Assembly: GCF_004010325.2 (NCBI RefSeq)
Contig: NZ_SADR02000002.1
Location: 310,001-374,000 of the forward strand
Length of the DNA stretch: 64,000 nt
Direction: 5' to 3'
Source of the DNA: Mesorhizobium sp. M00.F.Ca.ET.216.01.1.1
GTDB taxonomy: Bacteria > Pseudomonadota > Alphaproteobacteria > Rhizobiales > Rhizobiaceae
Numbering within the stretch: the first letter of the stretch is position 1; the number at the start of each line of letters is the position of its first letter. This document shows, in pieces, positions 51,934 to 60,944 of this stretch. The notes beneath the pieces were generated by a model. The model was not told the origin of the DNA, did not search any database, and saw only the letters and a list, made by a program, of their open reading frames with translations. The position numbers and the translations under genes were made by a program.

Positions 51934-53034
51934 CTACAGTTGGTCATGCACGGCAATCGAATTTCGTTCCACGAGGTGGGCCGCCAGGACACGGTGCTCG
52001 AAAGGTAACGTTGCCTCCGTTAGCCTCTTTAAGAGAAGCTCCGCCGCCGCCGCTCCGATCAAATGCGCTGGCTGCGCGATGGCGGTGAGACCCTGGGCCA
52101 CGAACTGCATCCAGTCGAGGTCGTCGAAGCAAAGCAGCGAAACGTCTCCTGGAATCGCAAACTTCAGTGCGGAAGTCGCCTCCAGAACGCCTGTCGACAT
52201 CACACCGTCGGCGGTAAATAGAGCGGACGGTGCATTGCGCATTGTCAGCAGATCGAGCGCTTCCTTGCGGGCTGCCTCGCTAGAATAGACCGCCACGCGG
52301 CGGATCAACCGCGGATCCGGCGTAATGCCTGCGGCGCGATGGGCTTCGAGGTAACCCAACAGCCTCTGCCAGCTTGGATGATGGTAGCGAACATCAGCAC
52401 TGGAGAGATCAGCGTTCGCCACAAACGAGCCAACATCATCGCGTTGGCCTGGGCCTAGTTCCGCCAGTATACCGATGCGACTGTGTCCGGCCTCGATCAT
52501 GGTCGCGATACTGCTGCGCGTTACAGACACATTGTCGACCACGACTGAATCGGTTTCCAGGCCCGGCACGATGCGGTCGAACTGCACGACGGGACAGCGG
52601 GCCGCGACTGCCTCACGAAGATGATCTGGCTCGTCGACGAAGGTCGATGAGACGATCAATCCGTCGACCTGCTTTTCCAATAGCAGCTGCACCGCCTCTC
52701 GCTCGAGTTCGGCATTTTCATCGCTATTCGTAACGATAACCCCGAAGCCGCCATGGCGCGCGACATCCCCTATTCCGCGCAGGACGCTCGCGTAGAAGGG
52801 ACTTTCAATGTCGCCGACCACCACTCCGATGGTCTGCGTCTTGCCGGTGATCAAGCCCTTGGCCAGGCGATTGGGGCGATAGCCCAGCTCAGTTGCGGCG
52901 GCGCGTACCTTCTCCTGAACCTCAGGACTGCTGTAGCCGTAGTCGCCAAGCACCCGTCCCGCCGTGGCAGAGCTCACTCCGGCACGGCGAGCGACCTCGA
53001 TGATGGTTGCGTTTTTCGACGATCTTTGAGTCAC
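51934..53034 (-). CDS. LacI-family transcriptional regulator
   Basis: A 366-residue repressor with an N-terminal helix-turn-helix (residues 9-35, TIIEVARRAGVSSATAGRVL) and a periplasmic-binding-like effector domain (TIGVVVGDIESPFYASVLRG; VDGLIVSSTF; SALFTADGVMSTGV). GTG start with a weak ribosome binding site. It is the last gene of the minus-strand run kinase, binding protein, permease-ATPase. Two palindromic sites centred on AACGTT at 55681 and 56640 are its likely operators; the effector may be a phosphorylated Amadori sugar. Confidence 0.9.
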   Translation of the reverse strand: MTQRSSKNATIIEVARRAGVSSATAGRVLGDYGYSSPEVQEKVRAAATELGYRPNRLAKGLITGKTQTIGVVVGDIESPFYASVLRGIGDVARHGGFGVIVTNSDENAELEREAVQLLLEKQVDGLIVSSTFVDEPDHLREAVAARCPVVQFDRIVPGLETDSVVVDNVSVTRSSIATMIEAGHSRIGILAELGPGQRDDVGSFVANADLSSADVRYHHPSWQRLLGYLEAHRAAGITPDPRLIRRVAVYSSEAARKEALDLLTMRNAPSALFTADGVMSTGVLEATSALKFAIPGDVSLLCFDDLDWMQFVAQGLTAIAQPAHLIGAAAAELLLKRLTEATLPFEHRVLAAHLVERNSIAVHDQL

Positions 53035-53144
53035 TCAGCAAGCCCCGCCGCGCACGCGTGCGTCGTGACGAGGAGCTAGCGGCAGTTGGGCCCGCCCCGC
53101 AAGGCAGAACAGCGCAGTACTCGCCGTTGCGCACACCATTGCAA

Positions 53145-54674
53145 TCACAGCACCTCGGACAGAAAGCGACGAAGACGTGGGCTTTGCGGATTGTCGAAAA
53201 GGTCCGCTGGTCGTCCTGCCTCGACAATTCGTCCCTCATCCATGAATACGACTTGGTTCGCAACCTTGCGAGCGAAGTTCATCTCGTGCGTAACGACCAC
53301 CATCGTCATCCCGCCCCGTCCGAGATCGGCCATCAAGTTCAGGACACCTTTCACCAATTCCGGATCGAGAGCACTGGTGACTTCGTCGAACAGCATAACC
53401 TCGGGTTCGAGGGCCAGCGCGCGCGCGATAGCCACCCGCTGCTGTTGTCCGCCCGAAAGATTTGCCGGCCTATGGTCTTTGCGCTCCAGTAGTCCGACTT
53501 CATGCAGCCTCGCCAAGGCCGCGCCCTCAGCCTCCTCGCGCGACATACGTTTTACTTTGCGCAGCGCCAGGGTGATGTTGGCGAGCGCGCTGCGGTCGGG
53601 GAACAAGTTGAATTGCTGGAAAACCATGCCAACCCGCCGCCGGAGTTGATCAGGGGTCTGCCTGTAGATGCTGTCGCCATCGAGAAGAATGTCACCGGCT
53701 CGACACTCTACGAGGCGGTTGAGGCAGCGCAGCAAGGTTGACTTGCCCGAGCCGGACGGCCCGATCAGGCAGGTGACCGTCCCAGGCTCCACTTTCAGAC
53801 TGACGTTATGGAGCACCTGGACGGCGCCGTAGGCCATGTCGATATTCTTGACCTCAATACCGCCGCCCTTGAAGCGTGTGGGCGCTGCTGCGGGCAACGT
53901 CGCTGCGCCCGGCACGACGGCTTCGGCAAGCTCGGCGACCTCCTTGAGGCCGCTCTGCACAGCGGTGATACGTTTGCCAACGCGCATGCGCGTGTCGATG
54001 TAATTGACGAGGTGGGTTAGCGGTACCGTGATCACGAGATAGAACACGCCGGCCAGCAACAGCGGTGACAAGTTGCCGGTCAGCACGGCCTGGTCTTGGC
54101 CGACGCGGAACAGTTCGCGTTCGGAGGCGAGAAGGCCAAGAAAGTAAACAAGACTGGAATCTTTGACATTGCCGATGAACTGGTTGACCAGTGCAGGCAG
54201 GACGCGGCGGATGCCTTGCGGGATCACCACCAAGCGCATGCCTTGGCCATATGTCATGCCGAGAGTGCGGGTGGCGTCGATCTGACCACGCTCGACGCTC
54301 TGAATGCCGGCGCGGAAAATCTCTCCGATGTAGGCGCCGGCAATCAGGCTGAGTGCCAGAATGCCCAGCGGGTAAGGCGATGGACCGAACAGATCTCGGC
54401 CCAACCGCGCGAAGCCTTGGCCAATGATCAGGATCGTGACAATGGCGGGCAGCCCACGGAAGATATCGGTGTAGACTCGCGCAAGGAGTTTCAGCGGCCG
54501 GTTCTCGGAAATCCCCATGACCGCCAGAACGATACCGATCAGCGTCCCGAAAAACGTCGAGGCGAGGGCCAGGACCAGGGTGTTCTTGAGGCCGACCATC
54601 ACCATGTTTGGCAGAACTTCTGCCATCGCCTGGAAATCAAGGAAGCTGCGCGTGAAGGTATCGAACCAGCTCAT
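53145..54674 (-). CDS. Amino-acid-type ABC transporter, permease fused to ATP-binding protein
   Basis: A 509-residue fusion. Residues about 20-230 are a HisM/GlnP-type permease with four to five helices and the coupling segment QIDATRTLGMTYGQGMRLVV. A linker rich in Ala and Val (240-270) leads to a GlnQ-type ATPase: Walker A GPSGSGKS at 305-312, signature LSGGQ at 406-410, Walker B EVMLFDEVTSALD. The ATG at 54674 is preferred over a GTG at 54704. The fusion forces 1:1 assembly, giving a two-chain importer. It serves the binding protein directly upstream. Confidence 0.92.
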   Translation of the reverse strand: MSWFDTFTRSFLDFQAMAEVLPNMVMVGLKNTLVLALASTFFGTLIGIVLAVMGISENRPLKLLARVYTDIFRGLPAIVTILIIGQGFARLGRDLFGPSPYPLGILALSLIAGAYIGEIFRAGIQSVERGQIDATRTLGMTYGQGMRLVVIPQGIRRVLPALVNQFIGNVKDSSLVYFLGLLASERELFRVGQDQAVLTGNLSPLLLAGVFYLVITVPLTHLVNYIDTRMRVGKRITAVQSGLKEVAELAEAVVPGAATLPAAAPTRFKGGGIEVKNIDMAYGAVQVLHNVSLKVEPGTVTCLIGPSGSGKSTLLRCLNRLVECRAGDILLDGDSIYRQTPDQLRRRVGMVFQQFNLFPDRSALANITLALRKVKRMSREEAEGAALARLHEVGLLERKDHRPANLSGGQQQRVAIARALALEPEVMLFDEVTSALDPELVKGVLNLMADLGRGGMTMVVVTHEMNFARKVANQVVFMDEGRIVEAGRPADLFDNPQSPRLRRFLSEVL

Positions 54675-54693
54675 ATCAAGTCCATCTATAACT

Positions 54694-54725
54694 CGGCCGG
54701 GCACCGTTGCTCACGGGCCCGGCCG
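54694..54725 (-). terminator. Stem-loop after the binding-protein gene
   Basis: A perfect 9-base-pair stem (54694-54702 with 54717-54725) over a 14-base loop, between the binding-protein stop and the permease-ATPase start on the minus strand. Confidence 0.5.
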
Positions 54726-54749
54726 GAACGATAACGGATACGCGCGAAT

Positions 54750-55586
54750 TTATTTCTTGGGCAGATATTGATCCGGCATCGGAGTGCCTGGGAACCATTT
54801 TTCGTGCAGCCGTTTCCAGGTGCCATCGTCCATGGCCTCGTGCAGCCCTTTGTTCAGCGCCTCGCGGAAGGCGTCGTTACCCTTCTTGACCACGAACCCG
54901 GCTGGCGCATCGAAGGACGGCACATTCATTGTTATCTTCAGGTTTTTGTAGCGCTCCACGTACTGCTTGGCCGATTCATAGTCGGTGAAATGGCCATCGA
55001 TCGTCCCATTGTTCAGCGCCGCCACCGCGGTGTTGTTGTCGGGGAATTTGACGATGTCGCCCTTCAGATTCTTCTCGGCATAGATTTCCTGCAGCGTTCC
55101 CTGGATCACGCCGATACGCTTTCCGGCGGTGCTCTCATTGCTCGTCAGAGCTGGATCCGCCGAAATGATCGAAAGGTAGCCCGCGAGATAGCCATCGCCA
55201 AAATCCACGGTCTTCTTGCGCTCCGCGGTCGTGCCAATGGCGGCGACGGCGACGTCGAAGCGGCCGTTGGCGACGGATGGCAGCAGGGCCGAGAATTCCT
55301 GGCCGGTGAAAACGACCTGCTCCTCCTTGAACCCGAGCCGGCGCGCCACGTCGCGGAAGAGTTCAGCGTCGAAGCCGGTGAAATTGCCGTTGGCGTCGGT
55401 GAAGACATAGGGTTTCGCATCGCCCATCGTCCCGACACTGATCACCGCAGGGTCGATGAGATTGTAGGGATTGTCGGCCGCCTCTGCCTGCGTTGATGCA
55501 GCCAACGTGCTAAGTCCTGTTACCAGGGCGATAGTCAGCGCCAGACCGCATTTCACCAGTTGGCGCCTGCTTGAATTCGTTTGCAT
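54750..55586 (-). CDS. Amino-acid-type periplasmic binding protein
   Basis: A 278-residue family-3 solute-binding protein. Its N-terminus NSSRRQLVKCGLALT has a twin-arginine-like start followed by a hydrophobic stretch, with cleavage near residue 36 (STQAEA). The ligand-binding core is typical (FTGFDAELFRDVARRLGF; VAVAAIGTTAERKKTVDF). AGAGGAGAAGAC precedes the ATG. Given the adjacent fructosamine-type kinase and deglycase, the ligand may be a fructosyl-amino acid or an opine-like conjugate. Confidence 0.9.
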   Translation of the reverse strand: MQTNSSRRQLVKCGLALTIALVTGLSTLAASTQAEAADNPYNLIDPAVISVGTMGDAKPYVFTDANGNFTGFDAELFRDVARRLGFKEEQVVFTGQEFSALLPSVANGRFDVAVAAIGTTAERKKTVDFGDGYLAGYLSIISADPALTSNESTAGKRIGVIQGTLQEIYAEKNLKGDIVKFPDNNTAVAALNNGTIDGHFTDYESAKQYVERYKNLKITMNVPSFDAPAGFVVKKGNDAFREALNKGLHEAMDDGTWKRLHEKWFPGTPMPDQYLPKK

Positions 55587-55680
55587 GTCTTCTCCTCTTA
55601 CGATTGGCCGAACCCGGCCTGCGGTCCCACTCGACGTCTAATCCATCAAAACGCTCTTAGGCGGCGTTCAGCTAGATGAA

Positions 55681-55695
55681 TGAGAACGTTATCAC
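55681..55695. promoter_or_regulatory. LacI-type operator 1
   Basis: TGAGAACGTTATCAC is a near-perfect palindrome centred on AACGTT, 95 bases upstream of the binding-protein ATG. It agrees with the site at 56640-56654 at 12 of 15 positions. Predicted target of the LacI regulator at the end of this operon. Confidence 0.6.
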
Positions 55696-55747
55696 TTTAT
55701 CTAGCATTGTCCGTTTCTCGCGTCAATTGTTCCGGAGAATTTCGCAG

Positions 55748-56614
55748 CTAGGCCGTTTTCTCATCTTGAACGTGCCGCGCTCCGCGGAGGATCTCCGGCG
55801 TCATCTTTCCTATATCGATTGCTGACGCATGGCCGATCGCCCCGTAGTACTGGCAGGTAGCGGCCGCTGCCTCTGCGGCATGGTCGAGGATGTCCTGAGG
55901 CGCCTCTTCCTTAAGCAGGCCGAATAGCGTTCTGGCGATGAAGGTGTCGCCCGCGCCAAGGGTGTCGACAGGTTCGACCAGCCGCGCCGGCGTGCGGTAG
56001 GAGACGGAGTCGCTGTGAAGCACGGCGCCGGCTCGACCACGAGTCACCAAAACCCACTTTGAACCACATGCAAGCAGTTCGGATGCGATTGCAGCCAATT
56101 CATTTTCGTCGAGACCGGCACCCGAGACGGACGCCAGATAGCAATAGCGCCCAATCTCGCGTCGGTGTTCCGGCTCTCGCCGTGTGGAAAAATCGTAAGA
56201 TAACAGTGATTTACTCGATACCGCGGCAACCCACGGGTCTAACCCGCTGGATTGGCCGATGTGGACGGCCTGAAAGCTCGAGAGAAAATTCAGATCTTCT
56301 TGCGTCGGCGTGAACATCGAGACGCCGAGGTCGAAGTCCAGGAAGATCCGATCAGCGTTTCGGTGGCCAATGAGGCAGTAAGCGGTCGACCCTTCGAGGC
56401 GCCGCAATCGGGTGACGTCCACGCGCTCCGACGCCAGTGCGGCGTGGATCAAGTCCCCGGCCCGGTCTTTGCCGATCGCTCCAACATAGGCCGACTGCCC
56501 TCCGAAGCGGCTCACATAGACCGAGACGTTGAGGCAGTTTCCGCCAGGAAACATCTCGCCGCGAGCAAGATAACAATCGACCACGTTATCGCCCATCATG
56601 GCAATCTTGACCAT
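55748..56614 (-). CDS. PfkB-family sugar kinase (FrlD-like)
   Basis: A 288-residue ribokinase-type kinase. The substrate motif PGGNCLNV is at 23-30, and the ATP/catalytic motif DTLGAGDTFIA is at 217-227 with Asp223 as the likely base. The FDLGVSMFTPTQEDL and YDFSTRREPE segments resemble fructoselysine 6-kinases. It is divergent from the SIS-domain gene and shares its control region. The predicted role is phosphorylation of a fructosyl-amino acid before cleavage by the deglycase. Confidence 0.85.
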   Translation of the reverse strand: MVKIAMMGDNVVDCYLARGEMFPGGNCLNVSVYVSRFGGQSAYVGAIGKDRAGDLIHAALASERVDVTRLRRLEGSTAYCLIGHRNADRIFLDFDLGVSMFTPTQEDLNFLSSFQAVHIGQSSGLDPWVAAVSSKSLLSYDFSTRREPEHRREIGRYCYLASVSGAGLDENELAAIASELLACGSKWVLVTRGRAGAVLHSDSVSYRTPARLVEPVDTLGAGDTFIARTLFGLLKEEAPQDILDHAAEAAAATCQYYGAIGHASAIDIGKMTPEILRGARHVQDEKTA

Positions 56615-56639
56615 TGCATGACTTTCAGTTTAAAGGATG

Positions 56640-56654
56640 TGATAACGTTCGCAC
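56640..56654. promoter_or_regulatory. LacI-type operator 2
   Basis: TGATAACGTTCGCAC in the divergent region between the kinase and the SIS-domain gene; the counterpart of the site at 55681-55695. One bound repressor could block both directions. Confidence 0.55.
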
Positions 56655-56705
56655 AAATTGCTAGTGTCTGTCAATTGTGCGCCTGCCCTAAGCTCTGCCA
56701 ACGAG

Positions 56706-57719
56706 ATGAGGAAGCTCATGATATCCGCCCTGCCCGCCGACGTAGAACGCGCCCTGACCGCTACGGCGGGCAGGCGGTTTTCGCACCTGTTTCTCGTGGC
56801 GTGCGGCGGCTCGCTCTCGATCATGATGGCAGGCAAATACTTCGTCGACCGTCACAGTGGCACATTCGCCTGCGACATCTACAACGCGGATGAGTTCGTC
56901 TGCCGAGATCCGATGCGGTTGGGACCTGACACGCTCGTTGTCCTTTGCTCGCAGACAGGAACCACCAAGGAGACCGTGCGGGCGGCCAATCACGCAAGAG
57001 ATCGAGGCGCAACGACGGTCGGCATGACGCTCGACCAAATCTCGCCCCTCGCGCAGGCGGTCGACCACTCAGTTGCTTACCTGGCCTCCTACACGACGGG
57101 CAAAGCGATTGATGCAGCGTACAGCAATTACGGCGTACTCTACATGTTGCTCGCTGGCCTGATTGATGCCCACGAGAAAGCTGGGCTGACCGCTGATTTG
57201 CTAATCAGTCTCGGCAATCTTCAACCGGCCATTGAGCGAGCACACCGGACCTATGCCGACCGGTTCCAGGCCTTCGCCCCTCGCTTCGCGCCTCAAAGGG
57301 CAATCTACACGCTAGCCAGCGGTGCCAACTACGGTGCGGCCTATTCCTACGCCATCTGTGTGTTGATGGAGATGCAATGGTACGACTCGCAGGCGATACA
57401 CGCGAACGAATTCTTTCACGGCCCATTCGAGGTGGTGGATAGGGATGCTTGCTTCGTTGTTTTGCTGGGTCTGGACGAAACACGAAACCTGTCCGAACGT
57501 GCCCGCGATTTCCTTTTCAAATACGGCAGCCCGGAGAACATCCTCCTGCTCGACGCAGCAGAACTCGACCTGACCGGCATGGTCGATCGCCTCAAGCCGT
57601 ATCTGGTGCCCTTGGTCTTCTTCGATACTTTGTGGCGCTTTGCCTACAAGCTGGCTGAGTTGCGCAATCAGCCGATGCTGGAAGGCCGACGCTACATGAA
57701 GAAGCTGACTGACTATTAG
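56706..57719 (+). CDS. SIS-domain sugar-phosphate deglycase (FrlB-like)
   Basis: A 337-residue soluble enzyme with two SIS domains. The first shows VACGGSLSIMMAGKYF, SQTGTTKETV and the following segment; the second shows TLASGANYGAAYSYAICVLME. HANEFFHGPFEVVDRD carries the His and Glu typical of FrlB-type deglycases. These cleave 6-phospho-fructosyl-amino acids to glucose 6-phosphate and the amino acid. The start is uncertain: ATG 56706, ATG 56718 or an upstream TTG at 56658. With the kinase and importer it forms an uptake, phosphorylation and cleavage route. Confidence 0.85.
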   Translation: MRKLMISALPADVERALTATAGRRFSHLFLVACGGSLSIMMAGKYFVDRHSGTFACDIYNADEFVCRDPMRLGPDTLVVLCSQTGTTKETVRAANHARDRGATTVGMTLDQISPLAQAVDHSVAYLASYTTGKAIDAAYSNYGVLYMLLAGLIDAHEKAGLTADLLISLGNLQPAIERAHRTYADRFQAFAPRFAPQRAIYTLASGANYGAAYSYAICVLMEMQWYDSQAIHANEFFHGPFEVVDRDACFVVLLGLDETRNLSERARDFLFKYGSPENILLLDAAELDLTGMVDRLKPYLVPLVFFDTLWRFAYKLAELRNQPMLEGRRYMKKLTDY

Positions 57720-57776
57720 ACGATGCTGGGTATTCCGTCCGCAACCGAACCTGAACCGATAGGGACAACAGACCCC

Positions 57777-58904
57777 ATGATTTCATCCCCCAACCCTCGC
57801 CGCATCGTCGTTGTCGGAGCTGGCATCTTCGGTGTTTCCTCGGCGGTGCACTTGGCACGGCTCGGTTTGGACGTGACCATCGTCAACGACGGCGTCCCCG
57901 CCAATGGAGCATCAGGCCGGTCGTTGTCATGGCTGAACGCTGCTCGGCGAGCGGATACGCCATATTTTCGGCTGCGGATGGCCGGGATCGACCGCTACCG
58001 CACGCTGGCAGCCACGCACCCGGAAACGGGCCCATGGCTGCGCTTCGACGGTGGCCTGACCTGGGACGCCGACAACGAAGCGACCCAAATCGTGTCGGCC
58101 TGGCAGCTTGAACAAAGCATCGGTTATGATGCGCTACTGCTCGATCCCACCGAAGTCGTCGCAGTGACGCCTGGCGTCGATGCCAGTGCGATCACCCCGC
58201 AGGGCGCCATCTTCAATCCGGGCGAAGGATGGGTTGACCTGCCCTCCCTGATCGATCTGCTGCTCAATGAATTCCGCGCCCGCGGCGGCAAGCTGGTTCA
58301 GGACGCTGGACGCGTGCGCATCGATGCCACAGGTGGTCGCGCGCGTGGCGTCGTCACTGCTGATGGTGTGTCGATTGAGGCGGATGCAGTGCTGCTTGCC
58401 GTTGGGCCGGCCACGCCTGCCATGCTCGCTGAAATTGGCGTGCATATCCCCGACGCCACGCCTATTTCATTGCTCGTGAAGACCAAGCCGATCAAAACCG
58501 CTCTCCGCGCGGTGCTGAACACACCGCGCGTGGCCGTGCGTCCAACGCCCGACGGCGCACTCGTCTTGGATTCGGCATGGTCGGAAGAAGAAGTTGTCGT
58601 CAATCCCGATGGCACCTGCACAGTTCGTGATGAGACCGTCCAAGGTCTGCTCGACGAGGCCAGTACCGTACTGGAAGGCAATCCCCGGCTCCAACTCGCA
58701 GGTTATGGGGTAGGTCCAAAGCCGATCCCCGGCGATGGCGAGCCGGTGCTTGGCGCCGTCGAGGCTGTCACCGGCGTACACGTCGCCTTCAGCCATAGCG
58801 GCGCCACGCTCGGACTAATTGCTGGTGAGTTGCTTGCCAGAGAGATCGCCTCCGGCAATCCGCATCCCATGCTTTCTAGCTTCCGCGTGCACCGTTTCGC
58901 CTAG
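57777..58904 (+). CDS. FAD-dependent oxidoreductase (DAO family)
   Basis: A 375-residue flavoenzyme with the dinucleotide motif VVVGAGIFGVSSAVHLARLG near the N-terminus and a C-terminal ASGHxG-like segment (VHVAFSHSGATLGLIAGELL). It matches D-amino-acid-oxidase and glycine-oxidase-like enzymes. An in-frame ATG at 57723, three bases after the upstream stop, would add 18 residues. In an Amadori cluster it could oxidatively split fructosyl-amino acids, as amadoriases do, or oxidise the released amine. The sequence does not decide between these. Confidence 0.85.
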   Translation: MISSPNPRRIVVVGAGIFGVSSAVHLARLGLDVTIVNDGVPANGASGRSLSWLNAARRADTPYFRLRMAGIDRYRTLAATHPETGPWLRFDGGLTWDADNEATQIVSAWQLEQSIGYDALLLDPTEVVAVTPGVDASAITPQGAIFNPGEGWVDLPSLIDLLLNEFRARGGKLVQDAGRVRIDATGGRARGVVTADGVSIEADAVLLAVGPATPAMLAEIGVHIPDATPISLLVKTKPIKTALRAVLNTPRVAVRPTPDGALVLDSAWSEEEVVVNPDGTCTVRDETVQGLLDEASTVLEGNPRLQLAGYGVGPKPIPGDGEPVLGAVEAVTGVHVAFSHSGATLGLIAGELLAREIASGNPHPMLSSFRVHRFA

Positions 58905-59502
58905 TCTAAAAGTCGATCGACCTCAATGTTCAGCCGCCCAGGCAGACTGCGGCATCTCACATTCACCCTTGCATGGGGATTATTAAGCCCGCTGAACGCA
59001 CGAATAGCCGTTTTGTGGACGCTGCGCCTTCGAGGCCGCTGCGATGTCACGCGGCCATAGCTTGGGCCCACGGTGCGACGGGCTGCCCAAACTAACCGCA
59101 CATATTCGGCCTCTGGCTGCCCATGGGAGCCGTTTGCCAAGATGATTAGGCCGGCTCGGTCGCGGATAATGACCTCACCACGGCGTGACCAGATCAAGCC
59201 GCGCCCCCAGCAACTGGAGCGCTGTTCACGCGCCTCAAAGGCATCCTGAAGCTCGACAGACTGCGATTGCGAGGTCCCCCTTATGGTGCCCGCGACGAGT
59301 ACCACCTCGTAGCCATCGCCCAAACCTCAGGAATCGGCTCATCGTGAGATGCTGTGTGGAACAATCCCTGACGGAAAGGAGATATTGGCTCCAAGGGTGG
59401 CTGCCCAGCCACGTGACCAACCGGGCGCAGCAAGCCAATTGCTGTCTTCTTGCTGCGAGCCTGGATTACCCGTCTGCAGGAACCCAATAACATTATCACG
59501 CC
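58905..59502. other. Stretch between convergent genes, no certain gene
   Basis: A minus-strand frame of 140 residues covers 58,901-59,323 and ends against the FAD oxidoreductase stop. Its product (NPHARVNVRCRSLPGRLNIEV near the C-terminus) is faintly like the end of an atypical RidA protein, but the middle has no similarity. I regard it as a decayed gene or chance frame. Confidence 0.3.
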
Positions 59503-60846
59503 TCAGATACCCTCCCGAGTTGGATCGACTGCCAGCGCGATGGAGTCGGCGACATGCTTGACGTGCTCGTCGCGCAGAATGCTCGTCGCGACGCGGATGG
59601 CGCTCGTCTGTTGGGCCGAAAACTTCGCGCCCGCGTAGACTGCGATGCCGCGCGCCGCCAACGTGACCAGCGCATAGGACTCCAAAGCAACCGGAATGAA
59701 GACGCTGAGTCCGAATCCGGCGTCAATCTCGACGCTGCGTTTTGCCAGTTCATCCCTGAGGTGTTCGCGGCGGCATCGGTAGATCTCTCGCGCTCGCTCC
59801 ACCAGAGCGGCTGTGGCCCCATCCTGAAGCAGCCAGGCGGTAGCCGCCTGCAGGATGCGGCTGGTCCAGCCTGCGCTGAAACTGCGATAGGATTGGATCT
59901 GCTCGACGATCGTCGCCGAACTGGAGAGCACGGCGAGCCGCAGATCGGGACCATGCGTCTTCGAATAGGACAGGATATGGATCACACGATCCGGAAAGCG
60001 CCGGCCGAGGGAAATGCGCGGTGCGTCCGAAATATCACCGATACCATCATCCTCGATGATAAGTACGTTCGTGTCGGCCAGAAGGTCTCCAACGGCCTCG
60101 AGCCGCGCCGCCGACATGCAGGCGCCGGTCACCGAATGGACGCGCGGCTGGAACAGGAATGCGGCGGGCCGCTGCTGAAGGGCTCTCGCCAGGGAATTCG
60201 GCAAGGGACCCTCCCTGTCGCATTCGACCGGCAGGATCGGGACATCGAGATCTTCCAGAATGTCGAGCAGGCGCAGCGCCGTCGGATCCTCGATCGCCAC
60301 CGGCGCACCGTGCGGAACCAGCGCGTGGAGCAGCGTGTAGATGGCATTGTAGCCGCCATTGGTGGCCAGGAACGCACCAGGATCATACGGCCATGAAGGG
60401 CGCACCGCCGCCTCCAGTTCAGGCAGGATGCGCACGCGCTCGTAGCTGTTGAGCTTCTCGGCGCGCGCGCCACGCGCAAGCGCGACGTCGAGCGGAGGCA
60501 GAAGCGCCACATCGGGCTCCGCGATCGCGAGATTCAACACACCGGGGCCATAATTGCCGCCGCTCAGGTGCCGCTCGGGCCGTGCGGCGAAGCGGTCGGC
60601 CAAGACCCAGGCACCATTGCGTCCACGGCCGCCTATGATCTTGTACCGGCGAAGCTCGCTCCAGGCCTGCGAGATCGTCGCCGGGCTGACGCCGAGCGCA
60701 AAGGCGAGGTCACGCACCGGCGGCAGTTTCGTGCCGACAGGCAACGCGCCGCTTCGGATTAGCGCGCCGGTCTCGCGCGCGATGCCACGCATTGTGCGAT
60801 CGCCCAGGCGCCCAGCGAACCATTCGGCGTTGAAAGGCCCCGGCAT
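59503..60846 (-). CDS. MocR/GabR-type transcriptional regulator (GntR helix-turn-helix plus aminotransferase domain)
   Basis: A 447-residue fusion of a GntR winged helix (residues about 15-85, LPPVRDLAFALGVSPATISQ) with a fold-type I aminotransferase domain. The PLP lysine is probably Lys296 (SYSKTHGPDLRLA), with Asp267 (EDDGIGDI) as the pyridine partner and a conserved Asn163-Gly pair earlier. Such regulators sense amino compounds through PLP. It is divergent from the genes at 60945 onward and probably controls them, through repeats in the short region between. Confidence 0.9.
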   Translation of the reverse strand: MPGPFNAEWFAGRLGDRTMRGIARETGALIRSGALPVGTKLPPVRDLAFALGVSPATISQAWSELRRYKIIGGRGRNGAWVLADRFAARPERHLSGGNYGPGVLNLAIAEPDVALLPPLDVALARGARAEKLNSYERVRILPELEAAVRPSWPYDPGAFLATNGGYNAIYTLLHALVPHGAPVAIEDPTALRLLDILEDLDVPILPVECDREGPLPNSLARALQQRPAAFLFQPRVHSVTGACMSAARLEAVGDLLADTNVLIIEDDGIGDISDAPRISLGRRFPDRVIHILSYSKTHGPDLRLAVLSSSATIVEQIQSYRSFSAGWTSRILQAATAWLLQDGATAALVERAREIYRCRREHLRDELAKRSVEIDAGFGLSVFIPVALESYALVTLAARGIAVYAGAKFSAQQTSAIRVATSILRDEHVKHVADSIALAVDPTREGI

Positions 60847-60862
60847 AACGTCCCCTGCTTTT

Positions 60863-60908
60863 AATGTTCAATAACATAATAACATTTGATTGAGCAGAAA
60901 TGAACATT
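60863..60908. promoter_or_regulatory. Candidate MocR operator region
   Basis: AATGTTCA (60863-60870) and TGAACATT (60901-60908) form an inverted repeat. Between them lies a direct repeat ATAACAT-A-ATAACAT (60871-60885). The block is far more AT-rich than its surroundings and covers the promoter region of both divergent genes. Confidence 0.5.
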
Positions 60909-60944
60909 TAACAGTCGCCGGTCAACATCTGTCTCGAGTTCCCA

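Noticed and set aside
53051..53062. Palindrome CGCACGCGTGCG upstream of the LacI gene as its operator
   Set aside because: It is unlike the two AACGTT-centred sites, and GC-rich palindromes of this kind are common here.
58901..59323. Minus-strand frame as an intact RidA-like gene
   Set aside because: Only the last 25 residues are faintly RidA-like, the core motifs are missing and there is no good start.
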